Of a stretch of 63,981 bases of DNA, positions 16,654-25,842 are shown piece after piece; the first letter of the stretch is position 1, and each line of letters starts with the position of its first letter. Both the position numbers and the translations under genes were made by a program. The DNA comes from an uncultured Bacteroidales bacterium (GTDB lineage Bacteria > Bacteroidota > Bacteroidia > Bacteroidales > P3), in the NCBI GenBank assembly GCA_900318275.1, contig ONJY01000011.1, positions 1 through 63,981 of the forward strand. The letters run 5' to 3'. Below the pieces are notes generated by a model. That model searched no databases, was not told the origin of the DNA, and saw only the letters and a list, made by a program, of their open reading frames with translations.

Positions 16654-17826
16654 ATGAAGAAAAAGCTAAGAATAATTAAACGATTCTGCCAACGGTTGCG
16701 TGACGAGTGGTTTCCCAAGAGAGAGAAACCTCATGTCCTACAGATGCCGATAACTTCCCGGTGCAACTCATGTTGTGTTACATGCAACGTATGGAAGCAT
16801 CATGAGAGAACGGATATTGATGCTGCCGTTTTAAAAGATGCGTTGAAAGACCCATTCTTCTCCGAGGTACAATCCGTTGGCATAAACGGAGGCGAGTTCT
16901 CTCTGGTGCCGAATTTCATGGCAATATTGGAAGCTCTTACTTCCCTACCAAACCTTGTAAGCATCTACTTAATAACCAATGGCATCGCCACAGAGAAAAT
17001 CAAAGAGCATACAAGGTCTGCAAAAACCTTCTGCGCCGCTCATGGTATAAGCGTTTCGCTATGCATTTCTCTTGATGGAGTCGGCTCCGTTCACGACACC
17101 ATTCGCGGCATACCGGGCAACTTCGAGAAAACGATACAACTGATCGAAGATATCTCAAGCAACAGAAGCCTCTATTGCGACGAGCTCATAATCGGCCACA
17201 CTCTTTCCCGCTTCAACATAGACAAGACGCATGAAATAGCAGACTTCCTGGCTCCTTATGACGTTACACTTGATGTGCATCTGGCTGTACCCAACAAACG
17301 TATCGGCACCTTTACCGACAGCGAGAAGTACAACGTCCTTGCAGACGAGAAAAGTCGGCAACTTGCAGCAGAATACTTCTACTCCCGTTTCCTTTACGAA
17401 GGCAATCTTACGGCGAAAGCACGCTTCTTTGCCAACTACTACTATCTTAAAAACAAGGGCAAAGGCCGCTTGTCGAACTGTCTCTACCGCTATCGCGACG
17501 TCACAATCGATGAGAGCTTGAACCTGCGGCTATGTGCCACCGCAAGCGAATCCATCGGCAACATCGGGAAAGAAAGTGCAAGCTCCATCATAAAAAGCGC
17601 TCGAACCAAGAAAGAGACGAAACGGCTATTGAAAGAATGCAACAGCTGCATACACTATTCATACTATCCTTTAAGCGTGAAAGGCCGCTTCCTTTTTGCA
17701 TGCGAAGTTGCGAAGCAGCAATACAGCATGACAATATATAAATGCCACAGTCGCAGACAACGTCTTAAATTATATCTCTCCGCGTTGAGCAATATAATCA
17801 AAATGGTGGTCAAATATGATTACTAA
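16654..17826 (+). CDS. Radical SAM protein with SPASM-like C-terminus
   Basis: 390 residues. The radical SAM cluster motif CxxxCxxC is C37, C41 and C44, in SRCNSCCVTCNVW. The fold continues with GINGGEFSL and VSLCISLDGVG. A C-terminal region holds further cysteines (NCLYRYRD, LRLC, ECNSC and FACE), suggesting one or two auxiliary iron-sulfur clusters as in SPASM proteins. Function unknown. It lies in a glycan locus immediately before a pyruvyltransferase-family gene, with an 11-base overlap, so it may modify a sugar or a lipid-linked intermediate. I see no small peptide gene nearby that would make it a peptide-maturation enzyme. Confidence 0.85.
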   Translation: MKKKLRIIKRFCQRLRDEWFPKREKPHVLQMPITSRCNSCCVTCNVWKHHERTDIDAAVLKDALKDPFFSEVQSVGINGGEFSLVPNFMAILEALTSLPNLVSIYLITNGIATEKIKEHTRSAKTFCAAHGISVSLCISLDGVGSVHDTIRGIPGNFEKTIQLIEDISSNRSLYCDELIIGHTLSRFNIDKTHEIADFLAPYDVTLDVHLAVPNKRIGTFTDSEKYNVLADEKSRQLAAEYFYSRFLYEGNLTAKARFFANYYYLKNKGKGRLSNCLYRYRDVTIDESLNLRLCATASESIGNIGKESASSIIKSARTKKETKRLLKECNSCIHYSYYPLSVKGRFLFACEVAKQQYSMTIYKCHSRRQRLKLYLSALSNIIKMVVKYDY

Positions 17827-18940
17827 GATTAAAGCAACCGTCATTGGATGGTACGGAACCGAAACCATCGGCGACCGAGCCATATTGGCCGGCATTATCC
17901 GGCTATTAAGCGAGGTGGCATCCGATATCACCATTGATCTCGGCTCCCTTTACCCCATACTTTCCGAACGGACACTCAGCGATGACGGCGCTTTCTTTGA
18001 ACAATGCGCACACCAGAGCAAACTGAAGATAACCCTTTTTGACTCCCAAAAACGACAAGAGCTGGAGCGCTCCATAAAGCACTCCGATGTCACCATAATG
18101 GGTGGCGGCCCGCTGATGGACATTGAACAAATGTATATGGTTGGATATGCCTTCTCCTATGCACGGCGGAGAAAGAAAAAGACCATCCTGCTTGGCTGCG
18201 GGTATGGCCCATTAGAGCATTCAGAAACCATAGCATGCGCCAACCGGATACTCGACATGTCGGACCTCTCGATCATGCGCGACACCAATGCCCCACACGC
18301 AACTGCCACCAATCTGATAGATCCTGCCGCATTTGCATGCCTCGAGCACCTCAGCAGGCATCCTGAAAAGGCAACCAACGATTTCTATGCCATAAACATT
18401 CGCGACATTTCGGCAGCCGGCGGCCACTATCCAACAAATGCCGACATTGAAAAATACCTCATCGAATGGCTTGGACGATTCGCTGACGAAGCCGACAAAC
18501 CGATACGTCTGGTTCCGATGCACACCTTTTCCGTTGGCTGCGACGACAGAATCATCTTGAACCGGATAGCGAAGAAACTGAAGTCACCCAAAATAGAAGT
18601 CATCACCCTTCCCCCGTCGCTTGACGAGACGATGGACATTTACCGGAACGCCAGCTTGTGTATCGGCATGCGCTTCCACGCCGTCTTGATGCAAACCATC
18701 CTCAACGGCAACAACATCATCCTCGACTATACCGACCCAAAGCGTGGGAAAATCATCGAACTGATGCGACAACTCGACATCGAAGACGTCTACAAAGACA
18801 GATACCTCTCCGCCTGTCAAGTCCACAGCGCAATAACCATCAAGCCCTTCGGAGACACGCCCTACAAACCGGATATGACGCGCATCAAGCAGTTTTTCAA
18901 TACATACACGACTCTCATCACACAAGCATTACAACAATGA
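17816..18940 (+). CDS. Polysaccharide pyruvyl transferase family protein
   Basis: 374 residues of the pyruvyltransferase family (PF04230, CsaB/WcaK type): IGWYGTETIGDRAILAGI at the N-terminus, VTIMGGGPLMD, and the C-terminal half with CIGMRFHAVLMQTILNGNN. Members transfer pyruvate from phosphoenolpyruvate to a sugar as a ketal, adding negative charge; some members have other roles. It overlaps the radical SAM gene upstream and the glycosyltransferase downstream (ATGA), so the three are probably made together. Confidence 0.85.
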   Translation: MITKIKATVIGWYGTETIGDRAILAGIIRLLSEVASDITIDLGSLYPILSERTLSDDGAFFEQCAHQSKLKITLFDSQKRQELERSIKHSDVTIMGGGPLMDIEQMYMVGYAFSYARRRKKKTILLGCGYGPLEHSETIACANRILDMSDLSIMRDTNAPHATATNLIDPAAFACLEHLSRHPEKATNDFYAINIRDISAAGGHYPTNADIEKYLIEWLGRFADEADKPIRLVPMHTFSVGCDDRIILNRIAKKLKSPKIEVITLPPSLDETMDIYRNASLCIGMRFHAVLMQTILNGNNIILDYTDPKRGKIIELMRQLDIEDVYKDRYLSACQVHSAITIKPFGDTPYKPDMTRIKQFFNTYTTLITQALQQ

Positions 18941-20175
18941 AAGTACTGCATATAACATATACCGATGCGGGCGGTGCGGGAATCGCGGCCACGAGGATAC
19001 ACCAATCCTTGCGCCGACAAGGCATAGACAGCTCGATGCTGGTGGCGGAAAAGACATCCTATGACGACAATGTCCTTACCGCCGAGACCTGCTTCAGACC
19101 TTCATACATTCCGCCAAAGAACAAAATACTGAGGAAAATCAAGAAAATGGCGCGCAAGCGCGGCCACTTCCTCAGCACGGAAGAACGCTTCAACCGCCTT
19201 GTAGAGCTGATACCATACTCTCACAAAACCTTCTTCACCTCACCTCTCTCCAGCTACAATCTCGACCAACATCCGGCAGTTATAGAAGCCGACATCATTC
19301 ACCTGCATTGGGTTGCCAACTTCGTCGATTATCCCACATTCTTCCCGGCCATCAACAAACCCATTGTCTGGACGTTGCACGACGAGAACCTCGCCTATGG
19401 CGGCTTCCATTACGGGCGGGAACGCGAACAATACTACCCTTACTACGCCGAAGTCGAAGACGCCTACTGCCGGATAAAGCAATCGTCGTTGGCACAATGC
19501 AAGGACATCCACGTGGTGGCGTTGTCCCGTATGATGAAGGACTTCTACACCACACACTCATTCCTGTCCGACCGCCCAACCACCGTCATCCACAACGGAA
19601 TAGACACCGACATTTTCCGGCCGCTCGACCGGAACATCGGCCGGCAGATATACCACATCCCCGAGCAGAACTATGTAATCGTCTTCTGCTGCGTCAACCT
19701 CAACGACAAACGCAAAGGGCTTGCCGAACTGGTCGAAGCCATAAGCAAGCTGCAACGACCCGACATAACACTCCTCTGTATCGGCGGCGGACGTTTCGAC
19801 ACCGACCTGCCCGTTGACATCAGATACACAGGCCCCATCAACAACCCCTACCTGCTGGCAATGACCTATTCCTGCGGCAACCTATTCGCATTCCCCTCCT
19901 ACCAGGAAGCCTTTGCACAAGCACCGCTCGAAGCAATCGCCTGCGGCCTTCCTATTGTCGCATTCCCATGCAGCGGAATGGAGGAACTGGTCAATCCGCA
20001 AAACGGCATAGTTTGCAAAGACTTTACCACCGAAGCATTAGTGAAAGGGCTTACCGAAGTAACCAGCAAAGAATACGACACCACCATTCTGCACAACGAC
20101 ATCGCACAACGCTTCAACAGCGCCGTAATCGCCAACAACTACATAGACCTATACAACAGTATACTTCACGCTTGA
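18937..20175 (+). CDS. GT4-family glycosyltransferase
   Basis: 412 residues from the ATG at 18937, which overlaps the previous stop; the frame is open further upstream but that part is out-of-frame shadow of the pyruvyltransferase gene. GT-B fold: MKVLHITYTDAGGAGIAA at the start, RKGLAELVEAI in the second domain and the retaining-enzyme EAFAQAPLEAIACGLPIV with the two glutamates. Retaining transfer from a nucleotide sugar to the growing glycan on the cytoplasmic face is expected. Donor and acceptor unknown. Confidence 0.9.
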   Translation: MKVLHITYTDAGGAGIAATRIHQSLRRQGIDSSMLVAEKTSYDDNVLTAETCFRPSYIPPKNKILRKIKKMARKRGHFLSTEERFNRLVELIPYSHKTFFTSPLSSYNLDQHPAVIEADIIHLHWVANFVDYPTFFPAINKPIVWTLHDENLAYGGFHYGREREQYYPYYAEVEDAYCRIKQSSLAQCKDIHVVALSRMMKDFYTTHSFLSDRPTTVIHNGIDTDIFRPLDRNIGRQIYHIPEQNYVIVFCCVNLNDKRKGLAELVEAISKLQRPDITLLCIGGGRFDTDLPVDIRYTGPINNPYLLAMTYSCGNLFAFPSYQEAFAQAPLEAIACGLPIVAFPCSGMEELVNPQNGIVCKDFTTEALVKGLTEVTSKEYDTTILHNDIAQRFNSAVIANNYIDLYNSILHA

Positions 20176-20204
20176 TACAAAGGGCGTCACACAATATCCA
20201 TAAA

Positions 20205-21164
20205 ATGTACGACACCATTAAAGGCAAAATACTAAACAACAGACTTTTCTTCATGGGGGTCGCCATCATATTTGTCGTCCTTTATCACTACTACTGCGCG
20301 GTATCGAACGTACACCTCCTATCCATCTTCAAAAGAGGTTATATCGGTGTCGACATCTTCCTCTTCTTTAGCGGATTGGGGCTCGGCTACTCATACAGCA
20401 GAAACACCCTGAAGCAGTTCTACAAAAACCGCCTATGGAGAATCATGCCGCTATACTGGATATGGGCCATCGTCCATCTGGTGGTAATCGGCATCCAAAA
20501 CAACGTCTTTCCATCCTTTTTAGACATCTTCGGAATCTTCACCACACTAAGCTATTACGGCATCGGCAGCATACGGAGCAATTGGTACCTGAGCGCCATC
20601 CTGTTGCTATACGCCGCCTATCCCATATTATATACGCTCACGAAAAAATTCAAATGGATATTTCTGCTGCTAACGGCTGGCATTACTTTTGTCATCATAT
20701 ACAAGACCCAGCTGAACTGGTATCACAACGTCTTTGTAGGGAGATTGTACATCTTCCTCCTCGGCATCTATATCTATCAAACAATCAACGATGATGACCG
20801 GCATCGCATTTTCGACTACATCGCGATTGCGCTTATTTCAATCGCGGGCTTAGTGTCCCTGTTCGTCAACACCCACCAGTTCGACTATTGGGGAACCAAC
20901 TGCCTGTGCCCCATCCTCATAGCGCTACTCTGCCTCTTCCCCGATAAGATAACGAATTCAAAGATTCTTGCCTTCTGCGGCAAACATTCGCTTGAAATCT
21001 TCATCGCCAACTGCTGGACAATGCTGTTGATGTCAACCATAGACAACTGTGCTGGAAGCATCGTCAAAAGCATAGCGTATTTCATATCCAACGCGCTTTT
21101 TGCATTGGCGCTAATATACATAAACAAGTTGATTACACAACAGCATACAAAAAAGACAGCGTGA
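20205..21164 (+). CDS. Acyltransferase 3 family membrane protein
   Basis: 319 residues from the ATG at 20205. Multiple membrane spans, with a reduced acyltransferase-3 signature: VVLYHYYCAVS near the N-terminus in place of the usual H-based motif, GYIGVDIFLFFSGLGLGYSY and FYKNRLWRIMPLYWIW. These enzymes usually add acetyl or other acyl groups to sugars at the membrane. The start is chosen because earlier codons in this frame overlap the glycosyltransferase gene. It is followed by a gene-free inverted array. Confidence 0.82.
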   Translation: MYDTIKGKILNNRLFFMGVAIIFVVLYHYYCAVSNVHLLSIFKRGYIGVDIFLFFSGLGLGYSYSRNTLKQFYKNRLWRIMPLYWIWAIVHLVVIGIQNNVFPSFLDIFGIFTTLSYYGIGSIRSNWYLSAILLLYAAYPILYTLTKKFKWIFLLLTAGITFVIIYKTQLNWYHNVFVGRLYIFLLGIYIYQTINDDDRHRIFDYIAIALISIAGLVSLFVNTHQFDYWGTNCLCPILIALLCLFPDKITNSKILAFCGKHSLEIFIANCWTMLLMSTIDNCAGSIVKSIAYFISNALFALALIYINKLITQQHTKKTA

Positions 21165-21192
21165 CGCACCAACAAGCAACATACACCGACCG

Positions 21193-21281
21193 TTCGACCA
21201 TCGTTCAACCATCCATCGACCATAGTTCGACCATTACGTATGGTTGAAGGATGGTCGAACGATGGTCGAAGGATGGTCGAA
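21193..21281. repeat. Inverted word arrays forming a large hairpin (ATGGTCGAA words)
   Basis: The left arm at 21193-21234 has four TTCGACCAT-type words. The right arm at 21240-21281 has four ATGGTCGAA-type words. About 34 of 42 bases are complementary, and the loop is only TACGT. No gene lies between the arms. The rest of the 228-base gap (21165-21392) holds a GAAGGGCGA doublet and nothing else I recognise. Confidence 0.85.
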
Positions 21282-21392
21282 ATGCCGAGGGAAGGGCGAA
21301 GGAAGGGCGAGTGAAAAACGACTGGATAACGGCTGATAAACGGAAAAGTACCTATAAGAACCAATATAATAACCAACTGAAAAACGACAATT

Positions 21393-22112
21393 ATGGCAAA
21401 CAGAGTACAAGGATTGAATATCAGCGGACGGCTGAAAGAGAGCGGAATAACGATATATAACCGCAACGGAAGGACTGTAACCCGGACGGCCACGAGCCTG
21501 CAGCCGGAACGGCGCACACGCAAGCAGTTCATAGCGCGCCAGCAGATGCTCCACAGCACGAGGATGTGGAAGCTGGTGAAATGGGCAGGAACGCCGATGT
21601 TCCCCGCACGGCCGACGGCCTACAACCGTTTCCTGAGCCTTATGAGCCGCACGGAGGTGGTATTCCTGCCACAGAACGGGCCGCTGGACGGTGCGACGAT
21701 GCTGCTGCCCGACATGCCGTTGAGCGAGGGCACTATGCCCATTGTGAAGCAACACCTCGGCGAGGTCGACGGCAGCGAGGCGCTCGTCACCAACCTGACC
21801 CGCAGCAGCCTCCGCAAAGACGACAAACTGATACTGTACACCTTGAAGCAGGAGACGAAGGGCAAACCGACGGTGCGCATCTCACGGCGCGAGGTGATGT
21901 CCAACGAGATGACGGCGACAGCCGAAGGCCTGGCGCTGACCGGCAGCGAGTTCGCCGACGAGATGAAGGGGTGGGCGCTGGTGCATGTGCGCGGCGAGCA
22001 ATGCTCGACGCAGACGGCCGTCACGCGCTGCACCTACTACAAACGGTTCACCACCGAGAAAGCCCTGCAGGAAGCCGCCGAGAGCTACGGTGGTTTGACG
22101 GATGACAAATAG
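21393..22112 (+). CDS. DUF6266-family-like protein (copy 1)
   Basis: 239 residues. The N-terminal pattern GLNISGRLKESGITIYNRNG, then RTVTRTATSLQPERRTRKQF, resembles the DUF6266 proteins common in Bacteroidota (SGKLG...Y..NG...R......T..Q...R). There is no signal peptide or membrane segment. The function of the family is unknown. A second, shorter member is at 35710-36342. Both stand among glycan genes without an obvious reason. The gene follows the hairpin array at 21193-21281 and ends 11 bases before the next glycosyltransferase. Confidence 0.6.
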   Translation: MANRVQGLNISGRLKESGITIYNRNGRTVTRTATSLQPERRTRKQFIARQQMLHSTRMWKLVKWAGTPMFPARPTAYNRFLSLMSRTEVVFLPQNGPLDGATMLLPDMPLSEGTMPIVKQHLGEVDGSEALVTNLTRSSLRKDDKLILYTLKQETKGKPTVRISRREVMSNEMTATAEGLALTGSEFADEMKGWALVHVRGEQCSTQTAVTRCTYYKRFTTEKALQEAAESYGGLTDDK

Positions 22113-22123
22113 CCGACAGGAGC

Positions 22124-22891
22124 ATGAAACTCTCTATTATCATACCGACTTACAATAGCGCAACGGTTTTGCCGAAAGCGCTTGACAGCATCGTCGGCCA
22201 GACTTTCGGCGACTGGGAGGTGCTGATAATGGACGGAGTTTCGACCGACGACACCCTGAAGGTCGCCCAATCGTATAACGACAGCCGTATCCGCATCTAC
22301 TCGGAGCCGGACAAAGGCATCTACGATGCGATGAACAAGGGCATCAAGAAGGCGCGGGGCGAATGGCTGTACTTCCTGGGAAGCGACGACTGGCTGCTGA
22401 ACGACAACGTGCTGCACGACGTTTTCGCACAAGACACCGACAGCTACGATGTGGTGTATGGCGAAGTGGAGGCTCCGCATTTGGCTTCCAATCATTCCGG
22501 AGAATGGACCCTGCAAACAATCGACCGCAACAGATGCCATCAAGCCATTCTCTACAGGAGACAAGTTATCAGAAGATTAGGTGGATACAACACAAAATAC
22601 AAAATCTGGGCCGACTACGACCTGAACCTCAAATGGTTTTTTGACAGGAAGGTCAAGAAGAAGCATATCCCTACGGTGATAGCGCATTACGCGGAAGGAG
22701 GCTACAGCTCGGTTTGCGATGCGGAGATGTTGAAAGACCTGTCGTGGATATTACTTGTCAGGGGGCGAAGGATGTTCTCGGGCAAGGAGAAGAAGGAGCT
22801 TATCCACGAAGCCCTGCTGACGGAGAAATCCCCCTTAAAGCGGCGAGTGCTGAAACTGTGGCAATTAGCATTAACAACCAATAAGCAATGA
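22124..22891 (+). CDS. GT2-family glycosyltransferase
   Basis: 255 residues, GT-A fold: MKLSIIIPTYNSATVLPKAL, DGVSTDDT and the metal-site segment FLGSDDWLL. Later WADYDLNLKWFF matches the usual GT2 acceptor-side motif. A short GT2 enzyme of the kind that adds a single sugar to an undecaprenyl-linked repeat unit. The ATG overlaps nothing upstream; downstream the stop overlaps the next start by four bases. Confidence 0.92.
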   Translation: MKLSIIIPTYNSATVLPKALDSIVGQTFGDWEVLIMDGVSTDDTLKVAQSYNDSRIRIYSEPDKGIYDAMNKGIKKARGEWLYFLGSDDWLLNDNVLHDVFAQDTDSYDVVYGEVEAPHLASNHSGEWTLQTIDRNRCHQAILYRRQVIRRLGGYNTKYKIWADYDLNLKWFFDRKVKKKHIPTVIAHYAEGGYSSVCDAEMLKDLSWILLVRGRRMFSGKEKKELIHEALLTEKSPLKRRVLKLWQLALTTNKQ

Positions 22892-23856
22892 CTTCCGTTG
22901 CCCTTTGCACATATAACGGTGAGCGGTATATTCGCGAACAGCTGCAATCGATCTTCAACCAAAGCATGCCGGTAGACGAGGTGGTGATAGGCGACGATGG
23001 CAGCAGCGACGCGACGATGGCCATCATAGAAGACTTCAAGGAGAGATACCCCATACGGGTATTGGAAGGTGGCCACAAGATGGGCGCAATCAGGAACTTC
23101 CTGCGCACAATCTCCGAGTGTCAAGGTGACATCATCTTCCTGAGCGACCAAGACGACATCTGGGTTCCCGGCAAAGTGGAGACGATAGTCGGATACTTCA
23201 ACTCACACGAAAAGATCGACGCCCTTTTCACCGACGCGAAACTGATAAACGCCGACGGCGAGGGGTTCGGGGACGGCTACACATTGTGGGATTATTTCTT
23301 CGACGAGACCGCGCGCAAGCGCTGTGAGATGGGTTTGATGATTGAGGAGTTCTGCACCAGCGCCCACGCTACGGGAGCCACAATGGCCTTCCGGAAACGG
23401 TTGACGGAGCGGTTTCCGAAGACCGACGAGGTATGGCACGATGAGCTGATTGCCCGCCTTGCGGCAGCTTCTCATTCTCTTGCCTACCTTCCCGAATGCC
23501 TCACGTGCTACCGTCTGCACAACAACCAGCAGATAGGTGTTTCTATCTACAAGCCCGGCGTCACGCCGAAAAGGGATTATCGCAAGCCCGAGATGCCGTT
23601 TGCGAACGAAGACTGCTTTTTGATCGACGAGAAGGACAATCGCCATCTTGATTTTCTCCGGTTCCGCTGCAGCCTCAAACACCAGGCGTTCGGCTGGATA
23701 AACGCATTGGCGCACCTGTCGACATATAGAGAGTTCTACCACAAGGAAGCATTTGCGTTTGCGCAGTACGACATGCGTTCGTCGGTAAGGCATACCGGAC
23801 GCAGAATGATAAACAAACTTATTCCATCCTTCGCCAAAGAGGAAGACAACGAATAA
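22888..23856 (+). CDS. GT2-family glycosyltransferase (rhamnosyltransferase-like)
   Basis: 322 residues. SVALCTYNGERYIREQLQSI, VIGDDGSSDATMAII and FLSDQDDIWVPGKVE are typical of the rhamnosyltransferase-like GT2 subgroup. The acceptor side has DEVWHDELIARLAA. It is translationally coupled to the preceding GT2. No dTDP-rhamnose genes are in the window, so the donor cannot be inferred from neighbours. Confidence 0.92.
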   Translation: MTSVALCTYNGERYIREQLQSIFNQSMPVDEVVIGDDGSSDATMAIIEDFKERYPIRVLEGGHKMGAIRNFLRTISECQGDIIFLSDQDDIWVPGKVETIVGYFNSHEKIDALFTDAKLINADGEGFGDGYTLWDYFFDETARKRCEMGLMIEEFCTSAHATGATMAFRKRLTERFPKTDEVWHDELIARLAAASHSLAYLPECLTCYRLHNNQQIGVSIYKPGVTPKRDYRKPEMPFANEDCFLIDEKDNRHLDFLRFRCSLKHQAFGWINALAHLSTYREFYHKEAFAFAQYDMRSSVRHTGRRMINKLIPSFAKEEDNE

Positions 23857-23872
23857 TCAATTATATCAAGCC

Positions 23873-24970
23873 ATGAATTCTCCGAAGATATTGGCATATT
23901 ATCTCCCACAGTTTCATCCCATACCAGAGAATGACAAATGGTGGGGCAAAGGGTTTACAGAATGGACCAATGTGGGCAAAGCCAAACCTCTGTTTCATGA
24001 ACACTATCAGCCGAAGGTTCCGGCCGACTTAGGCTACTACGATCTCCGTGTTCCGGAGACCCGAATAGAGCAGGCCAAGCTGGCAGCACAATATGGTATC
24101 TACGGGTTCTGCTATTGGCACTACTGGTTCGGCGACGGCAAGCAGCTCCTGGAGCGTCCTTTCAACGAGGTTGTGGCTTCCGGAGAGCCAGACTTCCCAT
24201 TCTGCCTCGCATGGGCCAACGAGTCATGGAAAGGATTCGATCACGGATTAAAAAACCGCAAAGTACTTATTGAGCAGAAATACGGCGGAGAGAAAGATTA
24301 CACCGAACATTTCTACTCACTCCTGCCGGCATTCCTCGACAAGAGATATGTCAAACGGAAGGGGCAACCCGTCTTCACGATATACTTCCCACAAAACATC
24401 CCCGACTGCAAAGCGTTCGTCGACTTATGGCAGAACCTCGCGCAGAAAAACGGCCTACCGGGCATCTTCTTTGTCGGGCTGTCACTTCATACCGACGAAC
24501 ACACACTTGCCTCCATGCAGCAAATTGGCATGAACGCGATAACGACTGTCAGGCTCGAGGACTTCTATGGAAAACTTACCCATAGGGTATCTTTGGGTCA
24601 AAAGATAAAGAACAAACTGACAGGGAACGTCCTACCGCCAAGAGCATTCGAGTACAAAGACACCATGAAATATTTCTACAACTCTTTGGATGCCGACAGG
24701 AATATTTATCCCACCATCATTTCGGGGTGGGACCATAGCCCCCGTACCGGATCGGAAGGCCTCATCATGTATAACTACACCCCGGAATTGTTCAAGGAGC
24801 ACACCTCTCAGATGCTAAGCCTTTTAAATGGCAGAGATGATGAAGATTCCTTTGTATTCCTTAAGTCATGGAACGAATGGGCCGAAGGAAACTATATGGA
24901 GCCTGACTTAAAATATGGCCACCAGTTTTTGCAAGCGCTGAAAGAAGCAATAGATAATTATAAGAAATGA
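23873..24970 (+). CDS. WbsX-like glycosyltransferase (GH99-like fold)
   Basis: 365 residues matching the WbsX family (PF14307): ILAYYLPQFHPIPENDKWWG, GFTEWTNVGKA, YGFCYWHYWFGDGKQLLE and AWANESW, with SWNEWAEGNYMEPD near the C-terminus. WbsX proteins occur in O-antigen and capsule loci and share the fold of GH99 endomannosidases; whether they transfer or cleave sugars is not firmly known. The stop overlaps the following GT2 gene. Confidence 0.92.
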   Translation: MNSPKILAYYLPQFHPIPENDKWWGKGFTEWTNVGKAKPLFHEHYQPKVPADLGYYDLRVPETRIEQAKLAAQYGIYGFCYWHYWFGDGKQLLERPFNEVVASGEPDFPFCLAWANESWKGFDHGLKNRKVLIEQKYGGEKDYTEHFYSLLPAFLDKRYVKRKGQPVFTIYFPQNIPDCKAFVDLWQNLAQKNGLPGIFFVGLSLHTDEHTLASMQQIGMNAITTVRLEDFYGKLTHRVSLGQKIKNKLTGNVLPPRAFEYKDTMKYFYNSLDADRNIYPTIISGWDHSPRTGSEGLIMYNYTPELFKEHTSQMLSLLNGRDDEDSFVFLKSWNEWAEGNYMEPDLKYGHQFLQALKEAIDNYKK

Positions 24971-25842
24971 CACCAACGGTTTCTATAGTCCTCCCCTGCT
25001 ACAATGGAGCAGATTTCCTGACTCAATCTATCGATAGTGTCATAGCCCAGACCTTTACCGACTGGGAGCTCATCATTGTCAACGATTGTTCCAAGGACAA
25101 CTCGTTGGAGATAATGCAGCAGTATGCCGGAAAAGAGAACCGCATACGCATCATCAACAATGAACACAACCTCAAACTCCCGGGAGCGCTGAACAGAGGC
25201 TTCCAGGAAGCCAAAGGCAGATACCTCACGTGGACGTCACACGACAACCGTATGGCACCTACGATGCTTGAAGAGTTCGTGTCCTACCTGGACAACAACC
25301 CAGACAAAGGGCTCGTCACCGCCTGCTATGCGGCCTTCAGCCTCAAGAACGGTGAGACGCTATACGAGGTGCACCACCCCGACCCGCAACTGCACCTTCC
25401 CCTCTTCAATTGCGTATGCTATGCTTTCATGTACCGTCGCGAGGTGCTGGATACTGTCGGCGATTACGACACCACGCTCTTCCTCGTAGAAGACTACGAC
25501 TATTGGGTACGTATCTGGCAGAAATATCCTGTTGGCAAGATATACAAGGTGCTATACTATACCGGCGTCGGGGATGATACGCTGACCCTATCCCGCAAAA
25601 AAGAGATTGCAGAGAAACTGGTAGAGATGCGCCTACGGTATTTCGACAGCTTTAACAACGCCCTCTCGACACATCCAGACTTGCAGCGTAAGTTTTATAT
25701 CTCCATCGCAGACAATCTTCATGGTATTACCCGCTTGAAATTCATCTTCCAGCGTGGGGTTGCCTTTGCCGCCTACTATTGGTGCTACCTCCGTCCCAAA
25801 AAGATTCTAGGGAAAATCAAAAGGAAGCTATGCCACGCCTGA
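24967..25842 (+). CDS. GT2-family glycosyltransferase with atypical metal motif
   Basis: 291 residues: VSIVLPCYNGADFLTQSIDS, VNDCSKDNSLEIM, and LVEDYDYWVRIW on the acceptor side. Where most GT2 enzymes have SxDD/DxD, this one reads LTWTSHDNRM, an unusual substitution. Overall fold and length are otherwise normal. The end overlaps the next GT2 gene by 13 bases. Confidence 0.9.
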   Translation: MTPTVSIVLPCYNGADFLTQSIDSVIAQTFTDWELIIVNDCSKDNSLEIMQQYAGKENRIRIINNEHNLKLPGALNRGFQEAKGRYLTWTSHDNRMAPTMLEEFVSYLDNNPDKGLVTACYAAFSLKNGETLYEVHHPDPQLHLPLFNCVCYAFMYRREVLDTVGDYDTTLFLVEDYDYWVRIWQKYPVGKIYKVLYYTGVGDDTLTLSRKKEIAEKLVEMRLRYFDSFNNALSTHPDLQRKFYISIADNLHGITRLKFIFQRGVAFAAYYWCYLRPKKILGKIKRKLCHA

